Counted from the stretch's first letter, positions 9,879-21,100 are shown. The stretch: 63,480 nt of DNA from Symbiodinium natans (GCA_905221605.1 CAJNDS010000048.1:182501-245980); one strand, 5' to 3'. Numbers and translations: made by a program. The notes: a model not told the origin generated them from the letters alone.

Positions 9879-12059
9879 ATGTCCTATGGTGTGGTCTCAG
9901 GTTGGGATGACCTTCTCGGCGATGCGAGGGGCAACTTGCCCCTGGCACAGTCCGCAAGCACGAAGCTGAAGGGCCTGAGCTGCCCGGCCCTATCAAAAGC
10001 ATCAGAACCTGGGTAGCCCTTGGGACATGTCCTATTTTCACTTATTGGGTTTAAGAGGGTTTTGGGTTTCGGCATCTTTTCTGATGGTTTTAGGGGGCCA
10101 TCCGAGGAACTCTTGTGGCGTGCCTCCGACGCTTCGCGACTGGCACATGTGTCCGAAGCGCTGGAGATTCCCGAGGAAGGCGAAAAGGTTGTCCAGAAAT
10201 TGCTTACGCAAGGTGATGTTGCGACCAAGCAAGACAAGGCTGCGGCACATGGCGTGGTGGAAACTGCCCAGCTGGGTGCTTCTCGTGCCTCTGCACGTGC
10301 CGGCTTGCTGGCGATGACTGCCGCCAATGGCCGTACAGTTCGACTTGTGCGTCTGGTGCCAAGGGAAGAGCCAGGAATCCCAACTGGTGAGGCACTTCTG
10401 GAAGCCCAGGTTGATTCCGGAATTGCCTCGTCGGCGTCATCTTCGCCTCAAGGTGCTCCTCCGCTGCTGCGGCCGTCCATCGCCGATGGCAAGGGCATCC
10501 TCGAGAAGTATTGCGAAGTTGCACAGTCATGTTTTGGCACGGATGGAGCTGAGACTTTTGAACTTCTTAAGGCCCTCTTCGATTGCAGAGGCAAGCGAGC
10601 GGTGATGCACCGACTCAGCGCCTGGCTTGCGCGGGTCAACAGGAGAACAGTGGCCAAGCACTTGCACACGTCTGCCGCAGAAGAGCGAACAATGAGGCTG
10701 CTTTCTGGCGCAGCGCCTTTCAATCCTCGTGGATTGGAGGCCGCCTTTCACCATCTGACAGCCAACTCCCCGAGGCAAGCTCTGCGTGCACTGCAACAAG
10801 CTGGAGGCGGAGGGCCTCATTTCGATCGGTTGGCAGCCATCTTGGCAGCTTGTGGCGGTTCTGCAGTTCCTGGTCGCGAACAGCGGCATTGGCTTCGGCG
10901 GCAGGTGGAGGAATGGAGGCGACAAAGAGTGCCTGATCTCATGGGGCCAGGGTTGTGGCGTCTATACCGCTTACTGGCGAGTGACATGCAGGTGGCTTGT
11001 GATGCGCTGGACTGGCGCACTGCGTTTGGCGTGTTCTTGTGGTATGGCCAGACGGTGGATGAGGAAGCCGGTGAGGACGTTGGAGACTGCGAACATGCCT
11101 TGGAGCGTCTCGTCCAAGCATTTGTCAATGTGAAACAGGTGCGCTCCTCCAGAATCCGTCCGGTGCCGGAGTATGCCCTCGAAGCCAGTTGTGAGCAGAG
11201 GATGCAGCACTGTGGACCGGATCTACATTTCACAGCTTCAAAAGATGAGCCTGTGTCCTTGCAATTCAAAGCGATTCAAGTCGCCGGCTCCATTGGCACC
11301 GGCGCCTATGACGTAAGTCATTTTGATTACATGACACATTCGAAGAGTCCCCAGGACGTTGCGCTGTCATGGCACTTTGTGGTTGTGCTGCTGATGTTGC
11401 TTGGCGAGGGTGTTGGCGCAATTCATGCTGACAGCAGTTCCTTCCAAAGGTTGACACAGCAGTATGCGCAGCTGCTGGAGCAGCAAGGCAAGGATGAATG
11501 GGCAGTGTACGTGGCTCATTTTGTGAGCGACCATCGAGCACGTGCTGCAATGATCAGGCGCTTGCTGATAAGCCAAGCAAAGGCAGCTCAATGGGACTTT
11601 GGCAAGGAGGCTACCTTGCCCTGGCCAAGCCTACCTTCGGGTTGGTTGTGGCACGCCAGAGCTCTTGCCTGCGAGCAGGTTCTCGATTGGTGCGGCGCAC
11701 TGACATGCTGGCAACAATGTGGTGGTGAAGAGGCCCGAGCTGTTACCCTTGCTTGTGGGTATTTGCTTGGTCCAGCACTTTTGGGACATGCATCTTCGCC
11801 TTACAAGAGGGGTGCAGTCGATGCCATCCAGCTGTCGCCCATGAACCCGGCCGCTCGGTGGTTGCACAGATCTCTCGAGGATCTAAGTACTGCCATGGGC
11901 AGCAATGACATTCTCTGGGCAGATGTCGGCCGGGAATCCTTGGGAGTCTTGCGAAGATGGGCGCAAGAAGGCCCTGCTCGCTTTGACCCTGCCACTTTGG
12001 TGCATCTTCATTGGCGTTGTGAGCGCTTGCGACAAGGCATGCTCGGGCTGCCATGCTGA
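9879..12059 (+). CDS. NUP96: Nup96-type nucleoporin (Nup145C family), two exons
   Basis: The product is a scaffold component of the nuclear pore Y (Nup84/Nup107) complex. Exon one runs from ATG 9,879 (MSYGVVSGWDDLLG) or from further upstream to 10,012. An 81-bp GT-AG intron (10,013-10,093) holds the in-frame TAG, and exon two, 10,094-12,059, ends in TGA. The spliced length from this ATG is 699 residues. Family features in order are FELLKALFDCRGK, a Trp-Leu-xx-Val-Asn helix, repeated alpha-helical segments, LDWRTAFGVFLWYG, PVPEYALE, DVALSWHFVVVLL and QLLEQQGKDEWAVYVAHF. These follow the all-helical Nup96 domain. No Nup98 FG repeats or autoprotease domain are visible upstream, so it is either a stand-alone Nup96 or missing upstream exons. 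The family call is strong; the start is uncertain. Confidence 0.82.
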
Positions 12060-12560
12060 GCTGCGTTCTCTATGAAAAGAAAACGAATATCCTATGCAAG
12101 TCCTTATGACAAGAGCTTCCACCGCGCTCCTATCCAACGTGTTCCAAACCCTCCCAATGTTTGTATCCCTACGTGAAGACATCCGGCTCTTTGCGGCGGC
12201 TGGCGCCAAAACTTCTTCCCATTCCCAGCTTCAGAGCCCTGCCCCCATACTCTCAGTAACCCTGAAGCCGAAAGATCCGGCGCGCGCCTCCATGAACATC
12301 ATGAAAGCTAGAGTTCTGTGGGACGTCGGTATCCAGAGAATCCCCAAAACCCGAGAGATACGCCGAAACCCTTGTATATTATGTTATATCACATTAAATT
12401 TGTTTGATATTATGTTATATCATATTATATATTATCTTATATTCTATTCTATCACAGATTATAAAACCTGTCATATTCTAGTATGTCCTATTTTTTATTA
12501 TATCATATTACATTGTATTATATGTATATATATATATATATATATTATCCGTGAGGCCGC
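12060..12560. other. Nup96 3' flank, AT-rich, with TA microsatellite
   Basis: No convincing gene is seen. The stretch 12,370-12,545 is very AT-rich (repeated TATTATATCATATTA blocks and a (TA)n run at 12,520-12,545), which produces the long plus-strand open frame 12,094-12,621. Confidence 0.5.
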
Positions 12561-12568
12561 CTGCGCAG

Positions 12569-13125
12569 GGATGATTGGCTGCGTGAGCTTGAGCCACTGC
12601 AGGAGCGTTAAGGGTTCATAGGGTTTATCGGGTTTATAGGTTTTATAGGGTTTACAGGGTTTATAGGGTTTACAGGGTTTGTAGGGTTTACAGGGTTTGT
12701 AGGGTTTACAGGGTTTATAGGGTTTTAGGGGACAGCTTCGGGGACAAAGATTTCTGGCTGCAAGACTTACTGATCCCAGGTTCCACGGAAGGCCCTGTAT
12801 TCGCTTTTCCGGGGTATTGGAACCCTAAGCCCTACCCTAAACCCTCAACCCTGAACCCTAAACCCTAAAAGGGATACTGGAGAACCCATGGGTTTAAAGG
12901 TGAAGTTTGCTTGAGTTGGGGAGGTTTTAAGTTCGGGTCCCTTCACAAGGCAAGCTGAGACGAGGTTTCATGCTCATGAAAGGGGGTCTAGGGCCCCTAA
13001 ACCCTAAACCCTAAACCCTACATCCAGGGCCAAACCCGACTGGTGAGGACCAGATCGAAGACATTGGCCCCTCGCTGGGCAAGTTCTTCACCATGATACA
13101 GGCAGAAGTTGCCACGTGTGATAGG
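12569..13125 (+). CDS. Three in-frame exons of an unknown gene with telomere-like introns
   Basis: Exon a (12,569-12,606) follows CGCAG and encodes DDWLRELEPLQE plus one base (donor C|GTTAAG). Exon b (12,729-12,779) follows TTTTAG and completes the Arg codon, giving DSFGDKDFWLQDLLIP with donor CAG|GTTCC. Exon c (13,028-13,125) follows CATCCAG, completes a Gly codon and reads PNPTGEDQIEDIGPSLGKFF, then TMIQAEVATCDR, ending AGG|GTTTGGGG. Both junctions keep phase, which is hard to get by chance in three short pieces. Intron a-b (122 bp) is wholly degenerate telomere repeat. Intron b-c contains CCCTAAA arrays, and the next intron opens directly into TTTAGGG. The acidic protein is not recognised. 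Confidence 0.5.
12607..12728 (+). repeat. Degenerate telomere-like array forming a whole intron
   Basis: The unit is GGGTTTATA, GGGTTTACA or GGGTTTGTA, i.e. TTTAGGG-like with two-base insertions. It starts with GTTAAG and ends with GGTTTTAG, matching donor and acceptor of the flanking in-frame exons. Confidence 0.8.
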
Positions 13126-13225
13126 GTTTGGGGTTTAGGGTTTAGGGTTTAGGGTTTCGGGGGTTTCGGGTCTAGGGTCTAGGGTCTAGGGTTTAGGGTT
13201 TAGGGTTTAGGGTTTAGGGTTTAGG
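13126..13225 (+). repeat. Telomere-like array (TTTAGGG, TCTAGGG)
   Basis: About thirteen units. It starts immediately at the donor of the exon at 13,028-13,125 (GTTTGGGGTTTAGGG). Confidence 0.85.
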
Positions 13226-13407
13226 GAAGGGATAGGCTGTTGTGACCAGACTGTTGACCACGGACTTTGGTTAGGTTCGCATGTTGGCCGCATGAGGACC
13301 TCATACGGGATCAGTGCTCCTCAACGACTGGGTTCTGAGACTAGTAACAATGGGATGCCTGTGCTAGATCTTCCGATGTTTGGAGTTGTTTCGTGGGTTC
13401 CCAATCC

Positions 13408-13622
13408 TCCCTAAACCCTACACCCTAAACCCTAAACCCTAAACCCTAAACCCTAAACCCCATAAAGTTGATAAACGTTGAACCAGACTTCCGGCTGCCC
13501 CATGCGGGGATTCTGCTCGCTTCGCGCACCCCCCGCCCCCTTGTTTGGGAGCACCCTTCTGAGTCGGAATAGGGTTTAGGGCTTAGGGTTTAGGGTTTAG
13601 GGTTTAGGGTTTAGGGTTTAGG
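13408..13622. repeat. Two opposite telomere-like arrays
   Basis: CCCTAAA units at about 13,412-13,460 and TTTAGGG units at about 13,569-13,622 flank ~110 bp of unique GC-rich DNA (CCCCATGCGGGGATTC) with no convincing frame. Confidence 0.8.
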
Positions 13623-14602
13623 GCCTTACAGCGCTGATCTGTGTAGCTATTTATCATAGAACGACATTTTCACATTCTGACAGTTTAGTATTTTATTTTT
13701 ATCATTAAGTTGGAAGTTCACGGTGTGCTCACTGCGAGGCAAGTCATAGCGGTGATGTGACCAGATGTGATCTAGGGGTAGCTGCCCTGCAGTACTCGAG
13801 GCATGCGCTTACTTGAACTACAGGGAGCATGAATTGGTTTAGGGTTTAGGGTTCAAGATTTACGTTTTACGGTTTAGAGTTTAGGTGCCTTCGGACCTGT
13901 GAGGGTGGGAGCAGATTTGCCGTCACGAAACAGGCGGTGGGCACTGCGCGTGTCGCGGACGTGGTGACGTGCGATGACTGGCGGCCTTGCTTGCAGTCAA
14001 AGACTCCTAAGTAAAGGTGTATTCCTTTGGACGGTTTCCATAATCTGTGTAAGAAATGTTCCGCGCACGGTCGCCTTGAGGCCTAGACTAGCTTGCTAAA
14101 GGAGTATTGGGGTGTCTGAGGACAAGCCGTAGTCGACCAAAACTACCATAAACTCGGGCTGTCTTTTGCATCAGAAGAACATATTGCCCAAGCCTTGGGC
14201 TAATGAGGAGCAATGCGGCATTTCCCATCAGCTCCTACATACTCCCAACTGGATTCCTAGCAGCTCCACTGATAAATACTGCGAAAAGCCAAGACTTGAC
14301 TGCCACTCTTTCCCATGCACATCGTGCGGCAACCCCAGGGAACGTTAAGAGAGCGCTCAAGGGGGAGGCTGAGGTGGGCTCAACAATTAAAGGGGCTTGA
14401 GGGCTCGCTTGAGTCGACGAATGCAAAAGAGTGAGTGTGGAGCTTGTACCCCAACTACCTAAACCTCCAGTCCCTAAGCCCTATGTACCTTCAACAACCT
14501 CGTGTCCCTAAGCCCTACGTACCTTCACTCCCCAACCCCTGACCCTTAGACCCCCTCCCGGGGATGCAGTGTCTGTCAGAAGCTGGGTAGCCTCTCAAGG
14601 CT

Positions 14603-14700
14603 GGTTTCCGAAATTGGGGTATATACCTTTCTTGGGGCCCACAAGGGAATCCTACTATTTAGGGGTCTATTTTGGGGATCCCCTATTTTCGTAAACCCCA
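14603..14700. mobile_element. Fold-back family B, copy 1
   Basis: GGTTTCCGAAATTGGGG on the left pairs with CCCCTATTTTCGTAAACC on the right, with GGGGCC/GGGATCCCC-type interior. The family consensus ends are GGTTTCCGAAAATAGGGG and CCCCTATTTTCGGAAACC. Confidence 0.7.
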
Positions 14701-14946
14701 AAATATGTAGGGTGTTGAAGTAGAATAAAGAGGACCCGACAAGGGATCAGAAATGTAGGGACCCGACCAGATGATGCCCAAATGGCCACTTCTCTACATA
14801 ATCGTCCCTTTTGGGGCGGGGGGGGGGGGGGGGGTTACTTTTTTTTAAGGCGGCCGCTAGTAAGGTATCCGGTATCCACCAAGGGACCACTCCTAAAACT
14901 TATATAAACCGTATTCTCTAAACATCTTTTGGAGAACTCACCAGGC

Positions 14947-15031
14947 GGTTTCCGAAATTGGGGTCCTTTTTTATGTGGGGATCCCATTATTTGGGGGGGT
15001 CTACTTTAGGGATCCCCGGTTTCGTAAACCC
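14947..15031. mobile_element. Fold-back family B, copy 2
   Basis: GGTTTCCGAAATTGGGG and GGGATCCCCGGTTTCGTAAACC match copy 1, 250 bp away. It lies upstream of the exon candidate at 15,066, inside the inferred intron. Confidence 0.7.
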
Positions 15032-15065
15032 CCCCACCAAGTCGAGGCACAGCTTCTTCTTCCAG

Positions 15066-15117
15066 TGCTTGGCCGGTAGCCATGCGGAGAGGCTCCTCGA
15101 CCAGGCGCCCCAGCTGG
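15066..15117 (+). CDS. Short exon candidate
   Basis: The acceptor TTCTTCCAG is followed by 17 codons, CLAGSHAERLLDQAPQL, then G|GTGTTAG. CCCTAAA-type repeats start 25 bp after the donor. The pyrimidine-rich acceptor is good and the peptide looks helical, but the gene is unknown. Confidence 0.4.
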
Positions 15118-15521
15118 GTGTTAGCCCCAAACTTCCCCAAACCCTAAACCCTAAGACCCTAAACCCTAGCCCTAAACCCCAAACCCCAAAACCGAAACTT
15201 ACCCTAAACCCTAAACCCCCTAACTGCCCAAGCCGCCACACACGGTTTCCCCCAAAGGCTCTCCAAGCCTTTTGTAAGCCCCTGAACACCTGTGACCCTG
15301 ATGCTGGTTGTGGGTTGCAGGGTTTTGGGTTTTAGGATTGAGGGTTGCAAGGCTGATTTCTCAGGGCGACCTCCAACTCATTGCTCGCGAAGCTTCAGAA
15401 AGTACGGATCCTGACTGAGGGGGAGGCTTGCTCAAAATTTCCCGAACCTGAGCATACAAGAACAAGTTGAAGCAAGAGATGAGCTCCTCATAGGTCACGT
15501 CACAAGCCCCTGAGGCCCTCA

Positions 15522-15619
15522 ACTAAACCCTAAACCCTGAACCCTAAACCTAGACCCTGAACCCTGAACCCTGAACCCTCAACCCTCAACCCTCAACCCT
15601 CAACCCTGAACCCTGAACC

Positions 15620-15650
<31 letters not shown>
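15522..15650 (-). repeat. Variant telomere-like array (CCCTGAA/CCCTCAA)
   Basis: Eighteen units in homogenised blocks: CCCTAAA, then CCCTGAA, then runs of CCCTCAA. Block-wise sharing of one substitution points to local array expansion after mutation. Confidence 0.85.
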
Positions 15651-15772
15651 CCCGGCGCCTTACTGCAGCCTTGGAGGACCTCGGCCCGCGCCGCCATTCC
15701 TGTCCGCCACGACCACGCCCGCCAACGCTGGCGACGGCCGACTGTGGGAAGGACGCCCTAAACATGCAATGT

Positions 15773-15893
15773 AAGGGGTCGGAGTAATGACTGATCATAT
15801 TCCCTTATGCTCCCTCTATAGATGTACCAAAATATCCCCCCTAAAAACCCTATAGTTTAATCATTCAGGCTCCTACATTATAGAGGTGCCGGT
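15773..15893. mobile_element. Fold-back family C, copy 2
   Basis: GTAAGGGGTCGGAGTAATGA at the left, ATTCCCTTATGCTCCC in the middle and CTCCTACATTATAG at the right. This is the same layout as at 7,083-7,200. Confidence 0.5.
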
Positions 15894-16552
15894 CTGCGCG
15901 TTCACTTGCTGCAAACTGCTGCTGTCATGGGCGCTCATCTCTCACTTACTGGAACGTATCTGAGTGCAGGGATGTGGAAAGCCTGAACCACAAGCAGAGC
16001 AAGCCAATGCTGGCAGATTTTGGAGGCTTAAGCTAGGATGCAGGGTGATGAGATTTGGTAGTTGATGCATCGGCAGCAGCCGCCCTGGACAGACGCAAGG
16101 CCTAAACCACAATAAAGAGCTCCCTAAACCCTAAACCCGACTAAACCCTAAACCCAAAGTTCAGATTCTTCCAGAACAACGATGGAACCTGCAGTCGAGC
16201 TCCCGTTGTCGAGCCACGTTTCGAAGCTTCTTCGAAGTAGAGAGGGACGTAGGAGCTGTCCATTTGGTTTCTACAGCTCCTTGAGTGACCAGTACAGTAG
16301 TTCTACACTGCTCTGCACAACAAGAGGCAGTTTAGGGCTTAGGTTTTCGGTTGCAGGGTTTAGGGTTTAGGGTTTAGGGTTTCGGGTTTAGGGTTTCGGT
16401 CATCTGAGGAATTCGGGCGCTACGAAGTCCACCCTTCCTGGCGGGAAGTTCGGCCTTGTTTCTTCCCAACTCAGGGGTGAACATATCCCTTTCTTCTTTT
16501 CCCTTCCTTCCACCAGTTGTCATCGAATCCGCGCCATGCCACCACCTCCCTG

Positions 16553-16697
16553 AACCCTAAACCCTAAACCCTAAACCCTAAACCCTAAACCCTAAACCCT
16601 AAACCCTAAACCCTAAACCCTAAACCCTAAACCCTAAACCCTAAACCCTAAACCCTAAACCCTACACCCTGAACCCTAAACCCTAAACCCTGAACCC
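16553..16697 (-). repeat. Long telomere-like array (CCCTAAA on plus strand)
   Basis: About twenty units, mostly perfect, with CCCTACA and CCCTGAA variants at the 3' end. Confidence 0.92.
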
Positions 16698-16734
16698 GAA
16701 AGTCGCCCACGTCCTCTAAGCCTCGCGCGAGCAG

Positions 16735-16804
16735 GAACAGCGGAGTCCAGGCCGACTTGCGCGCAGCAGCGATTTCCCTTGCCAAGCTGATGAAACCACT
16801 ATAG
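16735..16804 (+). CDS. Possible terminal exon
   Basis: After GAGCAG the frame reads NSGVQADLRAAAISLAKLMK, PL and TAG (stop 16,802-16,804). A TTTAGGG array starts right after. The amphipathic Ala/Leu-rich peptide looks real. The upstream partner is not identified. Confidence 0.33.
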
Positions 16805-16807
16805 GGG

Positions 16808-16860
16808 TTTAGGGTTTAGGGTTTAGGGTTTAGGGTTTAGGGTTTTTAGGGTTTAGGGTT
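16808..16860 (+). repeat. Telomere-like array (TTTAGGG)
   Basis: Seven units with one TTTTTAGGG variant, followed by fold-back family B copy 3. Confidence 0.85.
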
Positions 16861-16883
16861 CGGGGAGCAGACTGCCATAATAT

Positions 16884-16985
16884 GGGGGCTTCCGAAAACA
16901 GGGGTACCCTCTTTGGGGGGTCACTTTAAGGGGCTTCTACTTTATTTCGGTGTGTACAAGGGTTACCCCTATTTTACAAAAATGC
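16884..16985. mobile_element. Fold-back family B, copy 3
   Basis: GGGGGCTTCCGAAAACAGGG then GTACCC on the left; GGGTTACCCCTATTTTAC on the right. Interior TCACTTTAAGGGGCTTCTAC is shared with copy 5. Confidence 0.7.
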
Positions 16986-17328
16986 CCATTCTGGGTACAG
17001 ACCCTAAACTCAACCGGGTCTGGGGTTCAGAACTCCTAGGATTTGGATGCCCTGCCGAACCCGTAAATGGATGTAAGTCGTTCTGAGCTAGGTAAGTTAG
17101 GTAACTTGGTATCATGACATTCACTTACAAGGAGGATGCCCCCCCAAAAAGGGGGCACCTAAGTCAAAACAAGTCGCAGACAGGCCTCAACCAAAACCAG
17201 GAGAACAGCGGTTGGACTTCAGGAGCTTCGGAACTCACTGCGAGTCCTCAGAGTCGAGCGTCTTTGTTGAGAGAGGACGCGCTTCTGTAGGAGCAGGAGT
17301 TCGCAGACCCTCAACTCCTAAACCCTCT

Positions 17329-17428
17329 GAGGGCATTTCCCCAAAATAGGGGTGCCCTTAAGCTACCCCCAAAATGGTAGCATCCTCAAAGAACCCCCAA
17401 AAGGGTACCCCTATTTTCGGAAACCCCT
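17329..17428. mobile_element. Fold-back family B, copy 4 (inverted)
   Basis: GGGCATTTCCCCAAAATAGG at the left and GGGTACCCCTATTTTCGGAA then ACCCC at the right make a clear hairpin. Confidence 0.7.
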
Positions 17429-17638
17429 ATATCCCTCACCCTCACCCTGGCAGTCGTTCATCCTGGGTTGCCTTCACAAATCTCAGAGCTTTGTCTCCTC
17501 CTGATGATTCCCCCTTTTGTTCCGGAGTGTCTGGGTTAGGTTCCCTTTAAAACAAGCCCCATGAACCCCAACAAGTTTCCAATTGTCTTTCCCGTAAGGG
17601 TCTGCAGAGTTTAGGGTTTGGGGTTTGGGGTTGTTTTT

Positions 17639-17690
17639 GTTGGGATGTTCCCCATTGCACTAGCAGTTAGGAAAAGGGGGAACATCCCAA
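17639..17690. mobile_element. Fold-back family A, short copy
   Basis: TTGGGATGTTCCCC and AAGGGGGAACATCCCAA are perfect inverted ends with only about 20 bp between (CTAGCAGTTAGG). It looks like an internally deleted family A element. Confidence 0.7.
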
Positions 17691-18227
17691 GTTATTTTCC
17701 CCGAGCTTTTCAAGCTGAGGGCTCCTTGAGTATACATCGGGTATGGGATGAACATGGATGAACCGCAACTCGCGCATCAAACCCTCTCTCGCCTCCAGGC
17801 TCGAACGAGCTTAAGGTCCTGATGTCCCCCGAGCAGGCAGCTAGAATCTTCGGAACATCGGGGCGTTTCAGGGTGCCCCATATGGGGCTTGATCTAAAGT
17901 CCCTTCTGTGAAATTATTTAGGGTCCCTACTGGATCCTATAGGCTTATAAGGGAGACGTAGGGCAACTTTGGGAGGAGCAGGTGTTTTGATCAACTCCTT
18001 CCCGCATACCCTTAAAACCTGAAGCCGAAGGCCCCTTCCACTCCAAAAGGAGCGATCTAAGGGTTTGCGGGCTGCGGAAACCCAGCCTCAGCAAGGGTTT
18101 GTGGCATCGGGTGTCTAAGGGTTGAGGGAAAGATTTAGGGTAGGAGGGAGCCGAAACTGAGAGACGGCAACCTAAATTTAAGGGTTGTTACGGGGTTCTC
18201 TCCTTGCCCGCCCCTATCCGGCCGTAT

Positions 18228-18640
18228 CCTCCCCCCCCCACCCCACAATGGTATCCCCCCCCAAACCCCAAACCTCTCCCCTAAAACCTTAAACCAACCT
18301 TAAACCTCACACCCTTAACACAAACCGTAAACCTTCAACCCCAAACGCCAACCCCCCATTCACAGCACAGGCAGGGGTTGCTAACCCTTAAACTCTAAAC
18401 TTATGTAAACCTTGAACCTTAAACCCTAAACCGTAACCCCCCAACCACACTCACACCACAAGGGGGGCGGGGGGGGGGGTGCGGCCGGTCTCTTAAACCT
18501 TCAGCCCCAAAATCCAAAAACCCCAACCCCCCAAAAGCGTGGGGGTGGATCCAAGGGAGGATGCGGGGGGCGGGGATACCATGGGGGGTGGGGGTGCGGA
18601 GGGGTGGCAGCCCCAGACTCTCGGGCTCAGGGGTTCAGGG
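18228..18640. repeat. C-rich / G-rich inverted low-complexity tract
   Basis: A C-rich half (18,228-18,460, CCCCACAATGGTATCCCC) is followed by a G-rich half (18,465-18,610, GGGGATACCATGGGGGG). The two halves are imperfect inverted copies that could form a large hairpin or G-quadruplexes. No gene is seen. Confidence 0.6.
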
Positions 18641-19141
18641 GGTCCGCGGTTGAAGGTGCATACTGTAGCTTAGTAGCTGAATGAGTGCCCTTTACACTTT
18701 TTGCGATAAGATAACCCCATATAGAGCTGAAAGCGTACACCTGAAAGTGTGCACTTTTTGGGGGGCTTCTGAACTCAGTAACTGAGGTAGGGTGTAGGGC
18801 GTCACGGGGTTTTACTGGCCTTGTCAGCAGGTGCAATTGGAGCTGAAGAGGCTTCCCAGAGCCTGCACGTTGGGGAGTTCAGGGGGCGGAGTGCGGAAGG
18901 ACTTCAGAAAGAGCTCGACTGGAGTCCCTGAGTAGTTGTTGGGGCTGGGGTGGGTGTGTGGGGGTTCGGACAGGATCGTGCTTTGGGGGGCGGAAGGTTT
19001 GAGGGTTTGTGGGTGGTTGCGTTGTTCTGACGGATCTGGGAATCTGCCCGAAACCCCGAAGACGAAGGCAGAATGTCGACCCTCGACCGTTGCTTCTCAA
19101 GAGCCAACATGAAGGCCCAGAACCCGAGCCGACCTTACAGT

Positions 19142-19231
19142 ACCCTTATACTAACAGTCAGTAATAGGGAGTATAGTAACCCATATTTGAATCCCTATTG
19201 AGGACTGCTGGTATAAGGGGGAACATCCCAA
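19142..19231. mobile_element. Fold-back family A, copy 3
   Basis: CCCTTATACTAACAGTCAGT on the left mirrors AGGACTGCTGGTATAAGGGG then GAACATCCCAA on the right. Confidence 0.75.
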
Positions 19232-19239
19232 ACTCTAGT

Positions 19240-19500
19240 GCCCGACGGGGCAGCTGCCTAGCGCTTGGGTTTCGGAGGGAGGGGTGAGGGGTACGTTGCC
19301 GGAGGCGTTACTCTTCCACTGGCTGCTGCTCGCTCCACTTGACTCACTTGAGTCAATTGAGGCCTCCGCCGCGCTGTGTCTCCGCACATGGAAGCCATTG
19401 ATTCTGCAACGCCTCAACTTGCAGTTCAGACCCGGAAGGGAACCCTTGAAGGTTTGGAGATTGAGCCACACAGACTCCAACACCCCCGCACCTCTGTGGG
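19240..19500 (-). CDS. Possible Ser-rich minus-strand exon next to a fold-back element
   Basis: On the minus strand the frame reads HSAAEASIDSSESSGASSSQ, then WKSNASGNVPLTPPSETQ. It runs up to the edge of the family A element. The opposite strand is also open (a plus-strand frame ending LLKILKTQALL at 19,612), so strand is unsettled. No domain. Confidence 0.22.
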
Positions 19501-20097
19501 GACATATTTGAGTGTGGTGGATCTGATCACACACGCCAAATCATGTCTGATAGCGGGTGACCTGCAGGGTTGCCAACTGCTGAAGATTCTCAAGACTCAA
19601 GCTTTACTGTAAACCTTTAGGTCACTGGGCTCAAACACCCCTAAACGCCAAACCCTCGCGTGTTGGCCAAAAGCTTCACAGTGCAGTGCATAGCTGGCAT
19701 AGCTGCGCAGGGGCTTTTCACCAAACGCGCAAAAGAAACTCTGTCCACACACCCGTTGTTCCAGCGCCAGGGTTTCGCAGCATGGCTACAATTGCTCGGC
19801 CCCTCTCGCCGAGTTGGCTGCCCAAGGCCGGCCGAGGAGAAGTTGTCCGATTTCGGGCGCAGGGCTTCCGGGCTTGATTCCTAGGTCGCCATGGTGCCTT
19901 AGTCTGGGTCGGGGTGTGGTGTCGGCAGTGATGACAGGATCTGAGAGTCGCAACCTTCTGAAAAAGGGACTATTTACAAGATCGGCGTACAGCTCTACAA
20001 GCCGTTGAGATCTTGTGTGTTGAGTTTGCCCTTTATCATAACTTGAGGGGCTTGCCTGGGCCACCAATCGCCTGCGACATCCCGGGGGTTGCACTTG

Positions 20098-20103
20098 TAC
20101 ATA

Positions 20104-20139
<36 letters not shown>

Positions 20140-20345
20140 TGTATGTATGTATGTATGTATGTATGTATGTATGCATGTGTATATATATATACACATATAC
20201 ATTGCTGTTGTTTGGTCATTTTATTCGACATATGTATATGTGCTGATATAGGTGTATGTGCATACATACACATATATATATATATACATATATGCATATG
20301 CATGCATGCATACATACATACATACACATATACATATACATATAA
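20098..20345. repeat. TATG/CATA microsatellite cluster
   Basis: (TATG)n at 20,110-20,175, (TA)n at 20,185-20,195 and 20,270-20,290, then (CATA)n at 20,305-20,345. The long minus-strand frame (19,995-20,744) gets its Tyr/Ile/His-rich middle from this repeat. Confidence 0.9.
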
Positions 20346-21100
20346 AGGCTGCAACTCGCCTAGGGTCTCTTGCGCTTTGGGGGTCGCAGGCGAGGTTCGG
20401 GTTGCTCTCATCTCAAGCCGATGTGCAGGCCCTCCGCAAGTCTGAAGGGCGTCGCCTTCCGCCACCTGCGCCTCACTGCTGAAAGGACGATGACAAAAGA
20501 CATCGAACAGCAAGCCATCCAAGACCCTAAGAGGCCCTGTAAACCTGGAATCAAAACCCCCGCTGTGAACCCGAAGTTGTGTGGTCTTGGGGATTCTCTC
20601 TTCCCGAGCTGCTCGGGCTTGCTCAGAGGCCACTGATGCACGCAGATGCGTCGACCCAAACTCATCACTTTCACGAGTTTGCATTGTTTTGGGTTTGGGA
20701 TTTGAAAGGTTCGGCAATTCGCCATGTCCAGAAGTCAAAGGCAATTCGTCATCAGGAGGGGTGAACAGACAGCCAGCTCAGGCCCGCACAACAACGGCAA
20801 CCCACACAGTGGGCTCCAAACTGAATTCTCCCCCCCTCCCCCTCCCTCCCACCCGGCCTCCGAACCCACAAGACCTAAACGCCAAGCAAGCCCTGGTGGT
20901 TCGCCAGTCTCACCACAATGCAAGGGCCAAGCCTTCGCTGGCATGCGGGCCCTGTATGACCAGCGCTTGTAATCAAGGCGCATCGGAAAGCCTGGCGCTG
21001 GAGGCCCCCTTGGAGCCTAAACACGAACTCTAAACCCTAAATGGGTTTGTGTTTTTTTGGGGGGCTCAGGTTTCAGAATGGCACACGGGTTGCACACCCG

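Noticed and set aside
10027-12209. Many other frames on both strands over the nucleoporin gene
   Set aside because: They are shadows of the Nup96 frame created by GC-rich codon use.
19995-20744. 249-codon minus-strand open frame
   Set aside because: Its middle is a translation of the TATG/CATA microsatellite, and the rest shows no domain.
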